64,000 nt of DNA from an uncultured Oscillospiraceae bacterium (GCA_934526065.1 CAKSZX010000008.1:1-64000); one strand, 5' to 3'. Positions 44,601-52,184 are shown, numbered from the stretch's first letter. Numbers and translations: made by a program. The notes: generated by a model not told the origin, from the sequence alone.

Positions 44601-45588
44601 CATATTCTTTAAGAACTTTTAAATCTCTGCCATGCTTTTCGTATACATCAACCTTTGAAAACGAAATATATTCTTTTCCGTTTAAAATATCGGCAAGTAT
44701 TGCCCAATCATACACTGCTTTTAATTTGCATAAAAGTTCAAATCGTTCACTGAGATATGACCGATATTCACTTTCATTATCATCAAATCCCGAAGAAAAC
44801 GAAACATACTTTTTTTCAACGTCTTTAAGGGATTCATCCTCAAAAATATCAAAAAGAGCAATCTTTGAGCCGCTTAAAAGTGAAAGCATACTATATAAGC
44901 TTTTATCGGTTTTTTTATCAACCCCAAAGAGTGTGGCAATTTCTGAATTCTTATTTTTCTTTCCGATGCTTTTATTTTTCAATATTTGAGAGAGTCTCTC
45001 TACATCATTACATTCCAATTCAATTTCATAATTATCAAAGATATAATTCTTAAAATTGGTATATACAGGCAAAAAATCTCCCGAAATATCATCCTTATAT
45101 GAATAATCAAAAAGAAAATGTCCACGATGTTTTATAATATGATGAAGGGCAAGATAAACAAGCCTTACATCGTGAGGCTCTTTGTTGGTTATAAGTTCCT
45201 TTCTCAAATGATAAACCGTAGGAAATTCTTTGTGAAAATCTTTATCTGTATAGTTATCATCGGAAAAAACGCTGTAAGGAACATTTGTTGATTTATCATC
45301 AAAATACAAATTGCTTTCATGGAGCTTAATAAAAAAAGCCGGATCCGCTTTGCATATTTCTTTATCAAAAAGCATTTCAAGTAAAGCAATTCTTTCGCGT
45401 TTTCTCTGATTCCTTCTGCGACCGGAACGAAATCCTCGGCGTTTTTCAGCTGAACAGCTCTCGTCAAAAAGTCGTATTCCCCACATAGCGTTTCCCTTAA
45501 ATTTAAGAATTTGATAATAAGGATTACATACCGCCCATCCTACTGAATCTGTTCCTATATCAAGCCCTAAATAATAATCTTTTTCCAT
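41602..45588 (-). CDS. cas9: CRISPR-associated endonuclease Cas9 (type II-A-like)
   Basis: A 1328-aa RNA-guided DNA endonuclease, a length typical of type II-A (II-C proteins are shorter). RuvC-I is 'YLGLDIGTDSVGWAV' with Asp10; the Arg-rich bridge helix is at about residues 49-70 (RRGFRSGRRRNQRKRER). RuvC-II is 'KKIFVEVARG' with Glu767; the HNH motif is 'YDIDHIYPQSKI' with His849 and downstream Asn; RuvC-III is 'DFHHAKDAYLN' with His980 and Asp983. All nuclease residues are present, so cutting should be intact. The C-terminal part contains 'GKGSGGSIIVYRP' region and should read the PAM. The start has GGGGG at -9. Tracr lies divergently upstream. Cas1 and Cas2 are absent. Confidence 0.98.
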   Translation of the reverse strand: MEKDYYLGLDIGTDSVGWAVCNPYYQILKFKGNAMWGIRLFDESCSAEKRRGFRSGRRRNQRKRERIALLEMLFDKEICKADPAFFIKLHESNLYFDDKSTNVPYSVFSDDNYTDKDFHKEFPTVYHLRKELITNKEPHDVRLVYLALHHIIKHRGHFLFDYSYKDDISGDFLPVYTNFKNYIFDNYEIELECNDVERLSQILKNKSIGKKNKNSEIATLFGVDKKTDKSLYSMLSLLSGSKIALFDIFEDESLKDVEKKYVSFSSGFDDNESEYRSYLSERFELLCKLKAVYDWAILADILNGKEYISFSKVDVYEKHGRDLKVLKEYVIKYAPEKYNEIFKKSIEKVNNYVAYSKHIKSNKGTGVLTSTCSQEEFCAYLKNVLKSCQDEQYIKMFDEIENSTFMPKQVTKDNGVIPMQVNEKELVAILDNAKEYLPFLQEKDSTGKSVYDKLIALFEYRIPYYIGPLNTHSKKSWLVRSDEKIYPWNIEEVVDYDKSAEEFIKNLTSKCSYLPEFDVVPKHSLIYSKFCVLDELNNLRINGEKISVQLKQDIYNNIFKKYYKVTNKKLCDYLKSRNIEFDEISGIDNDFKSSLKSYKDLLEYDLTDKQKESVINAITVFGEDKKLLKKRLKNELGDYLSDDEIKKISKLKYSGWSRLSREFLTEVEAICKESGEVVNIITAMWQTNNNLMQLLYSNDFCCDDKGNKSFIDKVNELNSFGADKSLNDIIDGLYISPLVKRPIHQSILIIKEIEKIMKHPPKKIFVEVARGAGEKKRTVSRRSALLDLYKFCKKDYSDLYEYLLNNTTDDDLRSDKLYLYFTQFGKCMYSGEEIKLDDLFNKNLYDIDHIYPQSKIKDDSLNNRVLVKKKTNSKKDNEYPISSQVREKMTPFWKMLLDKKLIDKKKYERLVRNNPLSEDELSEFVSRQLVETRQSTKAVSTILKQLYPDTEIVYVKAKLTSDFRKEYDMLKCREVNDFHHAKDAYLNIVVGNVYNVKFTHNKINFIKHLQNNDKGYTVNLTSMLKHNIDGAWVADNNETLNTVIATMNKNNIRYTRYAYEKKGGFWDQTISKKGKAQVQLNNLLSNKEKYGGRTKVSATYFSCVEHGEKDNRVVSLFAVNLYDKNKYEESPLDYLIENYNLIDPVIKVKKIKVQSCISFDNMRCHLGGKGSGGSIIVYRPAVQLVLGYQNERYIRNIIRCADGDLHLQSCSDSITSEQNCQLYDLLLEKMANNIYGVMFSDLAEKLVLAKSKFEKIDLVEQCKTIKNILIILKNNASKGDLKNIDIKSNGAIRLNNNISKIKDVKSIKLINQSVTGLYETEVELVSKE

Positions 45589-45613
45589 AAAATTACCCCC
45601 TTAAAAAACATTG

Positions 45614-45645
45614 TTGACAACTGTGCAAAAAAATGCTACTATAAT
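45614..45645 (+). promoter_or_regulatory. tracrRNA promoter
   Basis: TTGACA (45614-45619) with TACTAT (45637-45642) at 17 bases, or the overlapping TATAAT (45640-45645) at 20. It fires away from cas9 only about 25 bases from the cas9 start. Confidence 0.8.
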
Positions 45646-45648
45646 CTT

Positions 45649-45758
45649 GTTTAAAACCTTATTTTACACTATTAAGTTCAAATAAAGATTTATCCAAATC
45701 GTTGCTCAGCCAACATCACAGTGTGTGATTATTGAAGACTCGCTTATGCGGGTCTTTT
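45649..45758 (+). ncRNA. tracrRNA
   Basis: Divergent from cas9. The 5' part (GTTTAAAACCTTATTTTAC then ACTATT...CAAA) matches the plus-strand CRISPR repeat at about 29 of 36 positions, so it can pair with the crRNA repeat; a three-base deletion and a mismatched block give the usual bulge. Then come a nexus-like hairpin GATTT-ATCC-AAATC (45687-45700), GTTG-CTCAGC-CAAC (45701-45714), ATCACA-GTG-TGTGAT (45715-45729) and a terminator (AAGACTCGC/GCGGGTCTT, 45735-45756) with a T run. Length is about 110 nt. Confidence 0.9.
45735..45758 (+). terminator. tracrRNA terminator
   Basis: AAGACTCGC, loop TTAT, GCGGGTCTT with one G-T pair, then TT. Confidence 0.85.
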
Positions 45759-45865
45759 AGTTTGTTATAATGATAATAACATATTGTATTAAAGAAAGAT
45801 ATAATTTACATAAAAATAGTTGAATAGACATAAGGTCTTGAACGAAAAAACGAATAAACAAACAA

Positions 45866-45898
45866 AATCTCACTCCGTAAAGAAGTGAGATTTTTTAT
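45866..45898 (+). terminator. Intrinsic terminator
   Basis: AATCTCACT pairs with AGTGAGATT, followed by TTTTT on the plus strand. No gene is apparent directly upstream; it could catch readthrough from tracrRNA or end a short unidentified RNA from 45760-45865. Confidence 0.6.
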
Positions 45899-45924
45899 TG
45901 CGAATTGAATTTTGAAATGCATTT

Positions 45925-45968
45925 CTGAAAAAGAAAAACCTGCGAAAACGCCGTGTTTACGCAGGTTT
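45925..45968 (-). terminator. tRNA-Thr terminator
   Basis: AACCTGCG and CGCAGGTT pair across a part-structured loop; on the minus strand a T run follows. It directly follows the tRNA 3' end. Confidence 0.75.
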
Positions 45969-46044
45969 TGGAGCTTGTGACGGGATTCGAACCTGCGACC
46001 TGCTCATTACGAATGAGCTGCACTACCGGCTGTGCTACACAAGC
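45969..46044 (-). tRNA. tRNA-Thr (anticodon CGT)
   Basis: Reading the minus strand, the acceptor GCTTGTG (from 46044) pairs with CACAAGC near the 3' end, followed by T and an encoded CCA. The anticodon stem GCTCA/TGAGC encloses the loop TTCGTAA, so the anticodon is CGT (reads ACG, Thr). The T arm has GGTTCGAATCC. All arms are intact. Its 3' half is duplicated 5 kb away at 41012-41058. Confidence 0.95.
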
Positions 46045-46156
46045 ATATATTGGATTATACTATATATCTTTTAAAATTTCAATAGATTTTTGCCGAATGA
46101 CGCTATGTTTTCATCCATTACCCCGATAAATCGTTTAAAAATATGTCGACCCTTGT

Positions 46157-46162
46157 TATAAT
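46157..46162 (+). promoter_or_regulatory. Possible -10 box of the toxin gene
   Basis: TATAAT, with TTTAAA 17 bases upstream (46134-46139) as a weak -35. Confidence 0.4.
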
Positions 46163-46255
46163 ATCTTCCAAGGTGTTACCACAAAAGGTATGCGGTTAGT
46201 TCCCTCTGCGGAGGGTTTGCACCCTCCGACTTTTAAAGAAAGAGGGTGGTGTTGT

Positions 46256-46357
46256 ATGCTTACGACAGAAAGTTTGATTTCTATTATCAGCTTTGCCGTA
46301 GCTATGTTCAGTTTTGGATATATGTTCGGCAGCAACAGTAAAAACACAAAAAAATAA
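46256..46357 (+). CDS. Small hydrophobic type I toxin (holin-like family)
   Basis: A 33-aa peptide MLTTESLISIISFAVAMFSF, then GYMFGSNSKNTKK: one membrane helix with a short positively charged tail, as in the putative holin-like toxins of Firmicutes. The Shine-Dalgarno GAGGGTG (46242-46248) is exactly complementary to CACCCTC (46220-46226), so the mRNA can hide its own ribosome site. The frame ends inside a terminator hairpin shared with an antisense RNA on the other strand. Toxicity is inferred from family and arrangement. Confidence 0.75.
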   Translation: MLTTESLISIISFAVAMFSFGYMFGSNSKNTKK

Positions 46358-46389
46358 CCGCCTACTCCCCAGTATGCACGGTTATTTTT
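46351..46389. terminator. Shared terminator of toxin and antitoxin RNA
   Basis: AAAATAACCG (46351-46360) pairs with CGGTTATTTT (46379-46388), with T runs on both strands. The two convergent transcripts overlap here. Confidence 0.85.
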
Positions 46390-46437
46390 AACCAAAATAT
46401 TTTCGGGAGCTGACCGTTTGCCGGTAGCACCTTTTAC
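46351..46437 (-). ncRNA. Antisense antitoxin RNA (RatA-like arrangement)
   Basis: Starting near 46437 from the promoter at 46444-46472, an RNA of about 85 nt runs toward the toxin gene and overlaps its 3' end through the shared terminator. An internal GGTGCTACC and GGGAG may form a second stem. This layout matches TxpA/RatA-type type I systems. Confidence 0.7.
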
Positions 46438-46443
46438 ATTTTG

Positions 46444-46472
46444 ATTATACTTCACTTTCGTAAAATTGTCAA
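46444..46472 (-). promoter_or_regulatory. Antitoxin RNA promoter
   Basis: Minus-strand TTGACA (46472-46467), 17 bases, TATAAT (46449-46444): a perfect consensus, as expected for an antitoxin that must exceed its toxin mRNA. Confidence 0.9.
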
Positions 46473-46566
46473 CTTCTCCTTGTATACAAAAATCAATGGG
46501 CGCTAACCTTGATTTTCCTTTACATAGCTGATAAAATAAATAAGATATATTTAACAGAGGTATAAA

Positions 46567-48066
46567 ATGAATTTTAATTCCGTAAATTATATGATTTTTC
46601 TGCCGATTGTGGTTTTGGGTTATTTTATTGTTCCCAAAAAGATAAAAAACATCTATCTTTTGGCAGTAAATTATTATTTTTATTTTTGCAACGAGGTGCG
46701 ATTTTTCCTCCTTATGCCGGTTTTGACGGCTGCGGCTTACTTTTGCGGCCGGGCAATCGAAAAAAGCCAAGGCAAAAAGAAAAGACCCGTGTTTTTGGCT
46801 TCGTTGCTTTTAAATTTGGGCATATTGGTATTTTTTAAGTACCACAAATTTTTCCTGGGGCGGATAACAAGTTTTTTTGATGTCAAATTTAATCTTTCAA
46901 ATTGGCGGCTGCCGGCGGGCATATCTTTCTATATATTTATGATAAGTTCATATCTTATAGATATATATTTAGGTAAATATTCTCACCGGGATAACTTAGT
47001 GGATTTTGCGGTTTACATATCCTTTTTCCCCCACATTCTTATGGGGCCTATCGACAGGGCAAATAATTTTTTGCCCCAGCTTAAAGAAGAACACACTTTT
47101 GACTATGACAGGATAAAAAAAGGCTTACAGCTTATGGCTTTGGGCTTTTTCAAAAAAATTGCCCTGGCAGATGTTTTGGCAATGTCAATAAATCGGGTTC
47201 ACAGTGATTTGTACTCCTACTCCGGCTTTATTCTTATTTTCACGGCATTTATGTATTCCTTTCAGCTCTATGCGGATTTTTCCGGCTATTGCGACATAGC
47301 AAGGGGCAGCGCAAGCCTTTTGGGCTTCAAAATTCGGGAAAACTTCAACACACCGTATCTTGCCACAAACTTCTCTCAATTCTGGCGGCGCTGGCATATA
47401 ACCCTGTCATCATGGTTTCAGGACTATATATTCACCCCCTTTGTTTGGCTTAATCCCCTAAAAAAGTTAGGCAAAATTTTTGAAAAACCGCCGGTTTTAA
47501 TTGCGGTTATGTTGGTGTTTATTTCCAGCGGCATTTGGCACGGCAACACATGGAACTTTGTCATTTGGGGGCTTTTGCATGGGTTGTACCGCATAGGGGA
47601 AGAACTTATTCACCGCAAGTTTGGCAAGCCTAAAAAGAAGCAAAAGCCCCTGCGGTTTTGGCTTAAAGTTTTCGGGGTTTTCTCGCTTACAACATTCAGC
47701 CAGATATTCTTCCGCTGTAAGGATATTCCCTCGGCTCTTTATTACATAGGCGGTATGCTTAATTTTAACGGCGACTCCTTCCTTACACAGCTTATGCAGG
47801 CGGTAAAAACAGGCTTTGACGCAACGCCGATTTTGGCTTACGCCTACTGCGGTTTCTGCTTTGTTGGCCTTGTTATTCTTATCGGTATGGATTTGTACCG
47901 CTATTTTAAACTTAAAGGCAAATGCCTTACAAACGCTTTTGATAAGATGAACCCTGTTTTCCGCTGGATTTGCTACTATCGGCTTGTGGCTTTGATTATG
48001 GCAGGATTTATTATGAATAACGGCGGTTACGGTGCGGCAGCCAGCTTTATATATAATAATTTTTAA
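46567..48066 (+). CDS. MBOAT-family O-acyltransferase
   Basis: A 499-aa polytopic membrane protein of the AlgI/DltB/PatA branch. The family block 'QFWRRWHITLSSWFQDYIF' is present, and the catalytic His lies in 'SGIWHGNTWNFVIWGLLHG'. It transfers acyl (often acetyl) groups across the membrane to surface polysaccharides. No partner of the AlgX/SGNH type is next to it, so the acceptor is unknown; the glycan operon at the other end of the window is a speculative candidate. AGAGG precedes the ATG. Confidence 0.92.
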   Translation: MNFNSVNYMIFLPIVVLGYFIVPKKIKNIYLLAVNYYFYFCNEVRFFLLMPVLTAAAYFCGRAIEKSQGKKKRPVFLASLLLNLGILVFFKYHKFFLGRITSFFDVKFNLSNWRLPAGISFYIFMISSYLIDIYLGKYSHRDNLVDFAVYISFFPHILMGPIDRANNFLPQLKEEHTFDYDRIKKGLQLMALGFFKKIALADVLAMSINRVHSDLYSYSGFILIFTAFMYSFQLYADFSGYCDIARGSASLLGFKIRENFNTPYLATNFSQFWRRWHITLSSWFQDYIFTPFVWLNPLKKLGKIFEKPPVLIAVMLVFISSGIWHGNTWNFVIWGLLHGLYRIGEELIHRKFGKPKKKQKPLRFWLKVFGVFSLTTFSQIFFRCKDIPSALYYIGGMLNFNGDSFLTQLMQAVKTGFDATPILAYAYCGFCFVGLVILIGMDLYRYFKLKGKCLTNAFDKMNPVFRWICYYRLVALIMAGFIMNNGGYGAAASFIYNNF

Positions 48067-48133
48067 ATTATATTGTTTTTTGTTTGATAAATTGATATAA
48101 TGTATTTTACAATCACAAAATTCGGAGGATAAA

Positions 48134-48748
48134 ATGTTAGAATTTTTATCAAAGTACCTTTATTTGGTGCTTATAATCATAGCATTTTTTATGATGCTTT
48201 ATTTTCTCGGCGGCGAAGATATTATCTTTTTCAGAAAGAAAAAGTACAACTACGATATTAAGGGTGAAGAAAAACTTATAAAAGCTCTTAATAGGTTTGC
48301 CAAAATCAGAAGTTTTACCGTTTTGGGCAAAACAACAATAGCTTACGGCGAAAAAGAATACACCTTTGACGGTATCCTGCTTTGCTATTTAGGAACAATC
48401 GCATTCAGCGTTGACGGCCACGGCGGCGAGATTTACGGCTCCGACGGGGAAGAAAAATGGACGCAGATTTTTGAAGAAAAAAAGAGCAAAATTCAAAACC
48501 CTGTATCCGCAATGAACGGTGCCGAAAGACTTTTCAGAGAAATTTACAGAACAGAAAAAGCCAAGTTCGGTCAAATAGAAACAATGGTTGTTTACACAAA
48601 CGATTACTGCTCCGTAGCGGTTCCAAAGTCCCTGCCGGTTTGTCATGTTAAGGATCTTGTTAAAAAACTTGAAAGCAAAAAATACCTTGCGGACAACGGT
48701 GCGGATATTGACGCTATGAAAGCCGCAATAGAAAAATATTCAAAATAA
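48134..48748 (+). CDS. Membrane-anchored NERD-like protein
   Basis: A 204-aa protein with one N-terminal helix ('YLYLVLIIIAFFMMLYFLGG') and a domain with 'TIAYGEKEYTFDGILLCYLGTIAFSVDGHGGEIYGSDGEEKWTQ' type order, split here as strand, Asp, strand, GxIxG, Trp. This resembles the nuclease-related domain (NERD), but the metal-binding E-x-K of NERD is replaced by 'SVDGHGG', so nuclease activity is doubtful. CGGAGGA precedes the ATG. It lies 67 bases after the MBOAT gene. Assignment is tentative. Confidence 0.45.
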   Translation: MLEFLSKYLYLVLIIIAFFMMLYFLGGEDIIFFRKKKYNYDIKGEEKLIKALNRFAKIRSFTVLGKTTIAYGEKEYTFDGILLCYLGTIAFSVDGHGGEIYGSDGEEKWTQIFEEKKSKIQNPVSAMNGAERLFREIYRTEKAKFGQIETMVVYTNDYCSVAVPKSLPVCHVKDLVKKLESKKYLADNGADIDAMKAAIEKYSK

Positions 48749-49169
48749 AACTTAATAAACGGGTTTCACATCTAAGGCGGGGAATAATTTCTCCGCCTTA
48801 ATTTTTTGCGTAAATTGTACACAACTAACCCGTATTTTTATCAAAGTTGCGTTTCGTGAAATAAAATGCCCGTTTTACCTACTTTTAACAGAAAATATAA
48901 ATCCTCTTTTCATCTGTTAAATTTTCGGCGTCAATAAAAAATTTAAAAGGGATTTCCCGCCCAAATTTTTGCGTAAAACATACACAACTAACCCCTGTTT
49001 TTTATCAAAATTTCTTTTGGTGAAATAAACGCCTTGTTTTTGGCAGCTTGATAAATAAATATTTAAAAGTTATCTCATCACATTTTTTAGGTCTTTAAAA
49101 AACTTTACTTTTATTTAAAAGTGTGATTAAATACTGTAAGAATATAAATAATCACGCAGAGGTAAATAT
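48749..49169. other. Intergenic region with an imperfect direct repeat
   Basis: No gene. It contains two diverged copies of a roughly 75-base unit at 48802-48876 and 48965-49040, each with TTTTGCGTAAA, ACACAACTAACCC and a TATCAAA...GTGAAATAAA block. Confidence 0.55.
48802..49040. repeat. Two-copy direct repeat, unit about 75 bases
   Basis: Copy 1 at 48802-48876 and copy 2 at 48965-49040. Shared words in order are TTTTTGCGTAAA, TACACAACTAACCC, TTTTTATCAAA, GTGAAATAAA and CGTTTT or CTTGTTTT. The spacing and AT content would suit two binding sites or a decayed mobile piece; function unknown. Confidence 0.5.
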
Positions 49170-52139
49170 ATGAGTTCTGTTTACATCGCAGGGTATTTTT
49201 TATTTTTTGTGATTTTTTGCCTGATTTGCAAAGACGAAAAATTCAAAGATAAAAAGATAAAAAATATTCACTTTATTTTTGCTCTTGTTCTGATAGGGGC
49301 ATTTGCTTTAAGATGTTACTATACAACATACGGATTATATCACCAATATGATTTTACCTGTTATCGGACATGGGCGGAAAAGACTGTTGATATTGGTTTT
49401 AAAAATATGTACAACGGGGATTTCTTTTTGGATTATCCACCGTTCTATCTGTACTTTCTGTATTTCACTCAACTTATCAAAAACGCCATGGGCATCGGTT
49501 ACGGCAGCCCTCGGCACATATTTTTAATCAAGCTGTTCCCAATGATTGCAGACATTCTCATTGCCGCTTTGGTATTTGAGGTTGGCCGCAAAAAAGCCGG
49601 TGATTTAACCGGCCTGTGCCTTGGCATTGCAATGGCATTTTCCCCGGCAATGATCTGCAACAGTGCCTTTTGGGGGCAAACCGACAGCTTTTTTATGCTG
49701 TTGCTTGCAGTTTCCCTGGTTCTCTTGGCAAATGATAAATTGTATTTAACGGCCTTTGTGTACGCCCTGGCTTTACTTACAAAGCCTCAGGCGTTGCTTT
49801 TCGGCCCTGTGTTTTTGTGGTATGTAATAGAAAGCAAAAGTGTTAAAAAGGGCGCCGGGGCAATAGCCGTAGGCGGCGGCACAATGTATCTTTTCAGCCT
49901 GCCTTTTGCAAAATCTTTAAATCCTCTGTGGTTGCTGGATTTGTACAAAAGCACATTTAACGGCTACCGCTACTTTACGATAAACGCCTCAAATATTTAT
50001 TCGGTTCTAAATCTCAACTGGAAAAAGCTGGATAATTATGTTATAGGGGATAATATCAACGGAATAGTAATTTTTGCTCTCCTGGTTTTAACTGCCATGC
50101 TTTGGTATAAGAGAGATGGTAAAGAAAAAATCTTCGGCTGTTCCTTTGTTTTGCTGGCTCGGTTTTTCGGCCTCTGCACAATGATGCACGAAAGATACTC
50201 TCTGCCGCTGATTGTCATAGGTCTCCTTTGGTACGCTTACAGTCGCAGAAGGGAGATTTTGTTTTTAACAGCCGGGGTTTCATACGGTGTTTATGAAAAC
50301 ATATGGGAAGTTTTTAACGACGCTTTTGATAAAACCGGCGCATTGTACATAGGTTTGCTTATGACCGCAGTTTCCATCGGGGCGATTGCAATAAATATTT
50401 ATATGAGCAAGGGCGGCAGAAAATTGCCGTTAAATTTAAGACAAAGATATACTTGCGGGGCGGCGATAGGGTCTGTGATTTTTATTCTCGGCGGAATGTG
50501 CGGCCTGGGCACAAAAGATACTCCACAAACATACTGTCAATTTAAAAATCCCGGTGACGGATTTGTAATTGAATATGAGGAAGAACAAAGCATATACAAT
50601 CTCACTGCCTATGCCGGAGAGGGCGAATATGACGGTTCTTATAAAATAGGCTACGATTTAACCGTAACCGCATACGACAGCCGGGATAATATCATAAATT
50701 CAATTGGACTTACAAACGGCAATGTGTTCTCTTGGCAGTGTGAAGTGTTCCCCGTTACCGCCAAAAAGATTAAAATAACATCCGATAAAGCCGACAGCGT
50801 ACTTAACGAACTTATTGTAACCGGGGAAAACGGCGCCGCCATACAGGGCAATATAACCGAAATAACCGGCGACTTCGGGGAACATTCGCCTGCAAATGTA
50901 CTTGACGAAATAGAAACTTTCCCTCCCATAAATTTGGACGGATATTCAAAATATTATTATTCCACATATTTTGACGAGATATATTTCCTCCGCTCCGGTT
51001 ACGAATTTATACAGGGCTACCCAATGTACGAAACCACTCATCCCCATGTGGGCAAAATTTTAATAGGTTTGGGCATGGCTTTATTGGGCAATTCACCCTT
51101 CGGCGCAAGAATTTTAGGTTGCGTGGCTTCCGGCATCCTTATATTTGTTGTGTACCTGCTGTTGTTGGCACTGTTAAAGGACGAAAGATTTGCCCTGTTT
51201 GGACGGATTTTAACAGCTCTTGATTTTATGCGCTATACCATGGGCAGAATGGCAACCGTTGACAGCTTTCTGGTGCTGTTTATGACTTTGATGTATCTGT
51301 TTATGGTAAAATATGCAGACACACAAATCGGTGATAAAAAGGAAAAAATTTATCTTCTTTTAAGCGGTTTGTTTATGGGCCTTGCGACAGGCACAAAATG
51401 GAGCGCTCTTTATGGGGTTTTAGGCTTGGCTGCGGTTTTCTTTATTACTCTGTTTGCAAAGGCTAAAAAAATCGAAAATAAAGACCTTAGAAAGAGCTAT
51501 ATTTTAAAAACAGTCGCATTTTGTTTTGCGGCCTTTGTGGCGGTTCCTTTCCTTATTTATTACGGCGCATTTGCCATAGGCAGCACCAAAGGGGCGGGAA
51601 TAAGCCTGTTTATACAAACACAGCAAAATATGTTTAGATATCATTCACAGCTTGTTTCGGCACATCCCTGCGCCTCAAAATGGTACACATGGCTTGTTGA
51701 CAAAACCCCTGTTTGGCTTGCGGTAAATTACCAAGGACCCAATGTAAGCACAATTTCCGTTTTCGGCAATCCGGTGCTGTGGTTTGGCGCTTTACCTGCC
51801 CTTTTATACACCCTGGTAAAGGGCGTAAAGGAAAAGGATTATTCCGCCCGGGTTATCATTTTAGGCTATTGCAGCCGGCTTTTGCCTTGGGCGTTTATTT
51901 CAAGGGATACTTTCATCTATCACTATTACCCGGCAGTTGTGTTCAGCTTGGCGTCAATCTCCTATATGGTAAAAAAACTTTATGACAAACACGGTAAAAA
52001 AGTTTTAATAATCGGCGGCGTATATGTTGCCTTGGCGGCATTGTTCTTCGTTGCATTTTTCCCAGTAATATCCGGTATGACCGTACCTATGGGATACCTG
52101 CGGCGTGCAGAAAAAATAACCGGTAAGTTTTTCGGTTAA
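49170..52139 (+). CDS. Double GT-C membrane protein: mannosyltransferase-like plus PMT-family domain
   Basis: A 989-aa protein. Residues 1 to about 430 form a GT-C transferase with many helices and an early loop 'YHQYDFTCYRTWAEKTVDIGF'. Residues about 450-580 look like an extracytoplasmic beta-sandwich ('GDGFVIEYEEEQSIYNLTAYAG'). Residues about 590-989 are a second GT-C unit of the protein O-mannosyltransferase family: 'STYFDEIYFLRSGYEFIQG...ETTHPHVGKILIGLGM', where the Asp-Glu pair is the catalytic motif and 'HPHVGK' the family signature. It probably moves sugars from polyprenyl-phosphate donors to a protein or glycan outside the cell. Two transferases fused in one chain is unusual. AGAGG precedes the ATG. 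Confidence 0.82.
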   Translation: MSSVYIAGYFLFFVIFCLICKDEKFKDKKIKNIHFIFALVLIGAFALRCYYTTYGLYHQYDFTCYRTWAEKTVDIGFKNMYNGDFFLDYPPFYLYFLYFTQLIKNAMGIGYGSPRHIFLIKLFPMIADILIAALVFEVGRKKAGDLTGLCLGIAMAFSPAMICNSAFWGQTDSFFMLLLAVSLVLLANDKLYLTAFVYALALLTKPQALLFGPVFLWYVIESKSVKKGAGAIAVGGGTMYLFSLPFAKSLNPLWLLDLYKSTFNGYRYFTINASNIYSVLNLNWKKLDNYVIGDNINGIVIFALLVLTAMLWYKRDGKEKIFGCSFVLLARFFGLCTMMHERYSLPLIVIGLLWYAYSRRREILFLTAGVSYGVYENIWEVFNDAFDKTGALYIGLLMTAVSIGAIAINIYMSKGGRKLPLNLRQRYTCGAAIGSVIFILGGMCGLGTKDTPQTYCQFKNPGDGFVIEYEEEQSIYNLTAYAGEGEYDGSYKIGYDLTVTAYDSRDNIINSIGLTNGNVFSWQCEVFPVTAKKIKITSDKADSVLNELIVTGENGAAIQGNITEITGDFGEHSPANVLDEIETFPPINLDGYSKYYYSTYFDEIYFLRSGYEFIQGYPMYETTHPHVGKILIGLGMALLGNSPFGARILGCVASGILIFVVYLLLLALLKDERFALFGRILTALDFMRYTMGRMATVDSFLVLFMTLMYLFMVKYADTQIGDKKEKIYLLLSGLFMGLATGTKWSALYGVLGLAAVFFITLFAKAKKIENKDLRKSYILKTVAFCFAAFVAVPFLIYYGAFAIGSTKGAGISLFIQTQQNMFRYHSQLVSAHPCASKWYTWLVDKTPVWLAVNYQGPNVSTISVFGNPVLWFGALPALLYTLVKGVKEKDYSARVIILGYCSRLLPWAFISRDTFIYHYYPAVVFSLASISYMVKKLYDKHGKKVLIIGGVYVALAALFFVAFFPVISGMTVPMGYLRRAEKITGKFFG

Positions 52140-52157
52140 AAATACTAAAATTATATT

Positions 52158-52184
52158 TAAAGCGACGTTTTTCGTCGCTTTTGT
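52158..52184 (+). terminator. Intrinsic terminator
   Basis: AAAGCGACG and CGTCGCTTT pair around TTTTT, with a following T run. Ends the GT-C gene. Confidence 0.8.

Noticed and set aside
46156..46770. 204-codon minus-strand frame opposite the toxin and MBOAT genes
   Set aside because: It crosses the toxin gene, both antitoxin promoter and shared terminator, and the start of the MBOAT gene; no family features.
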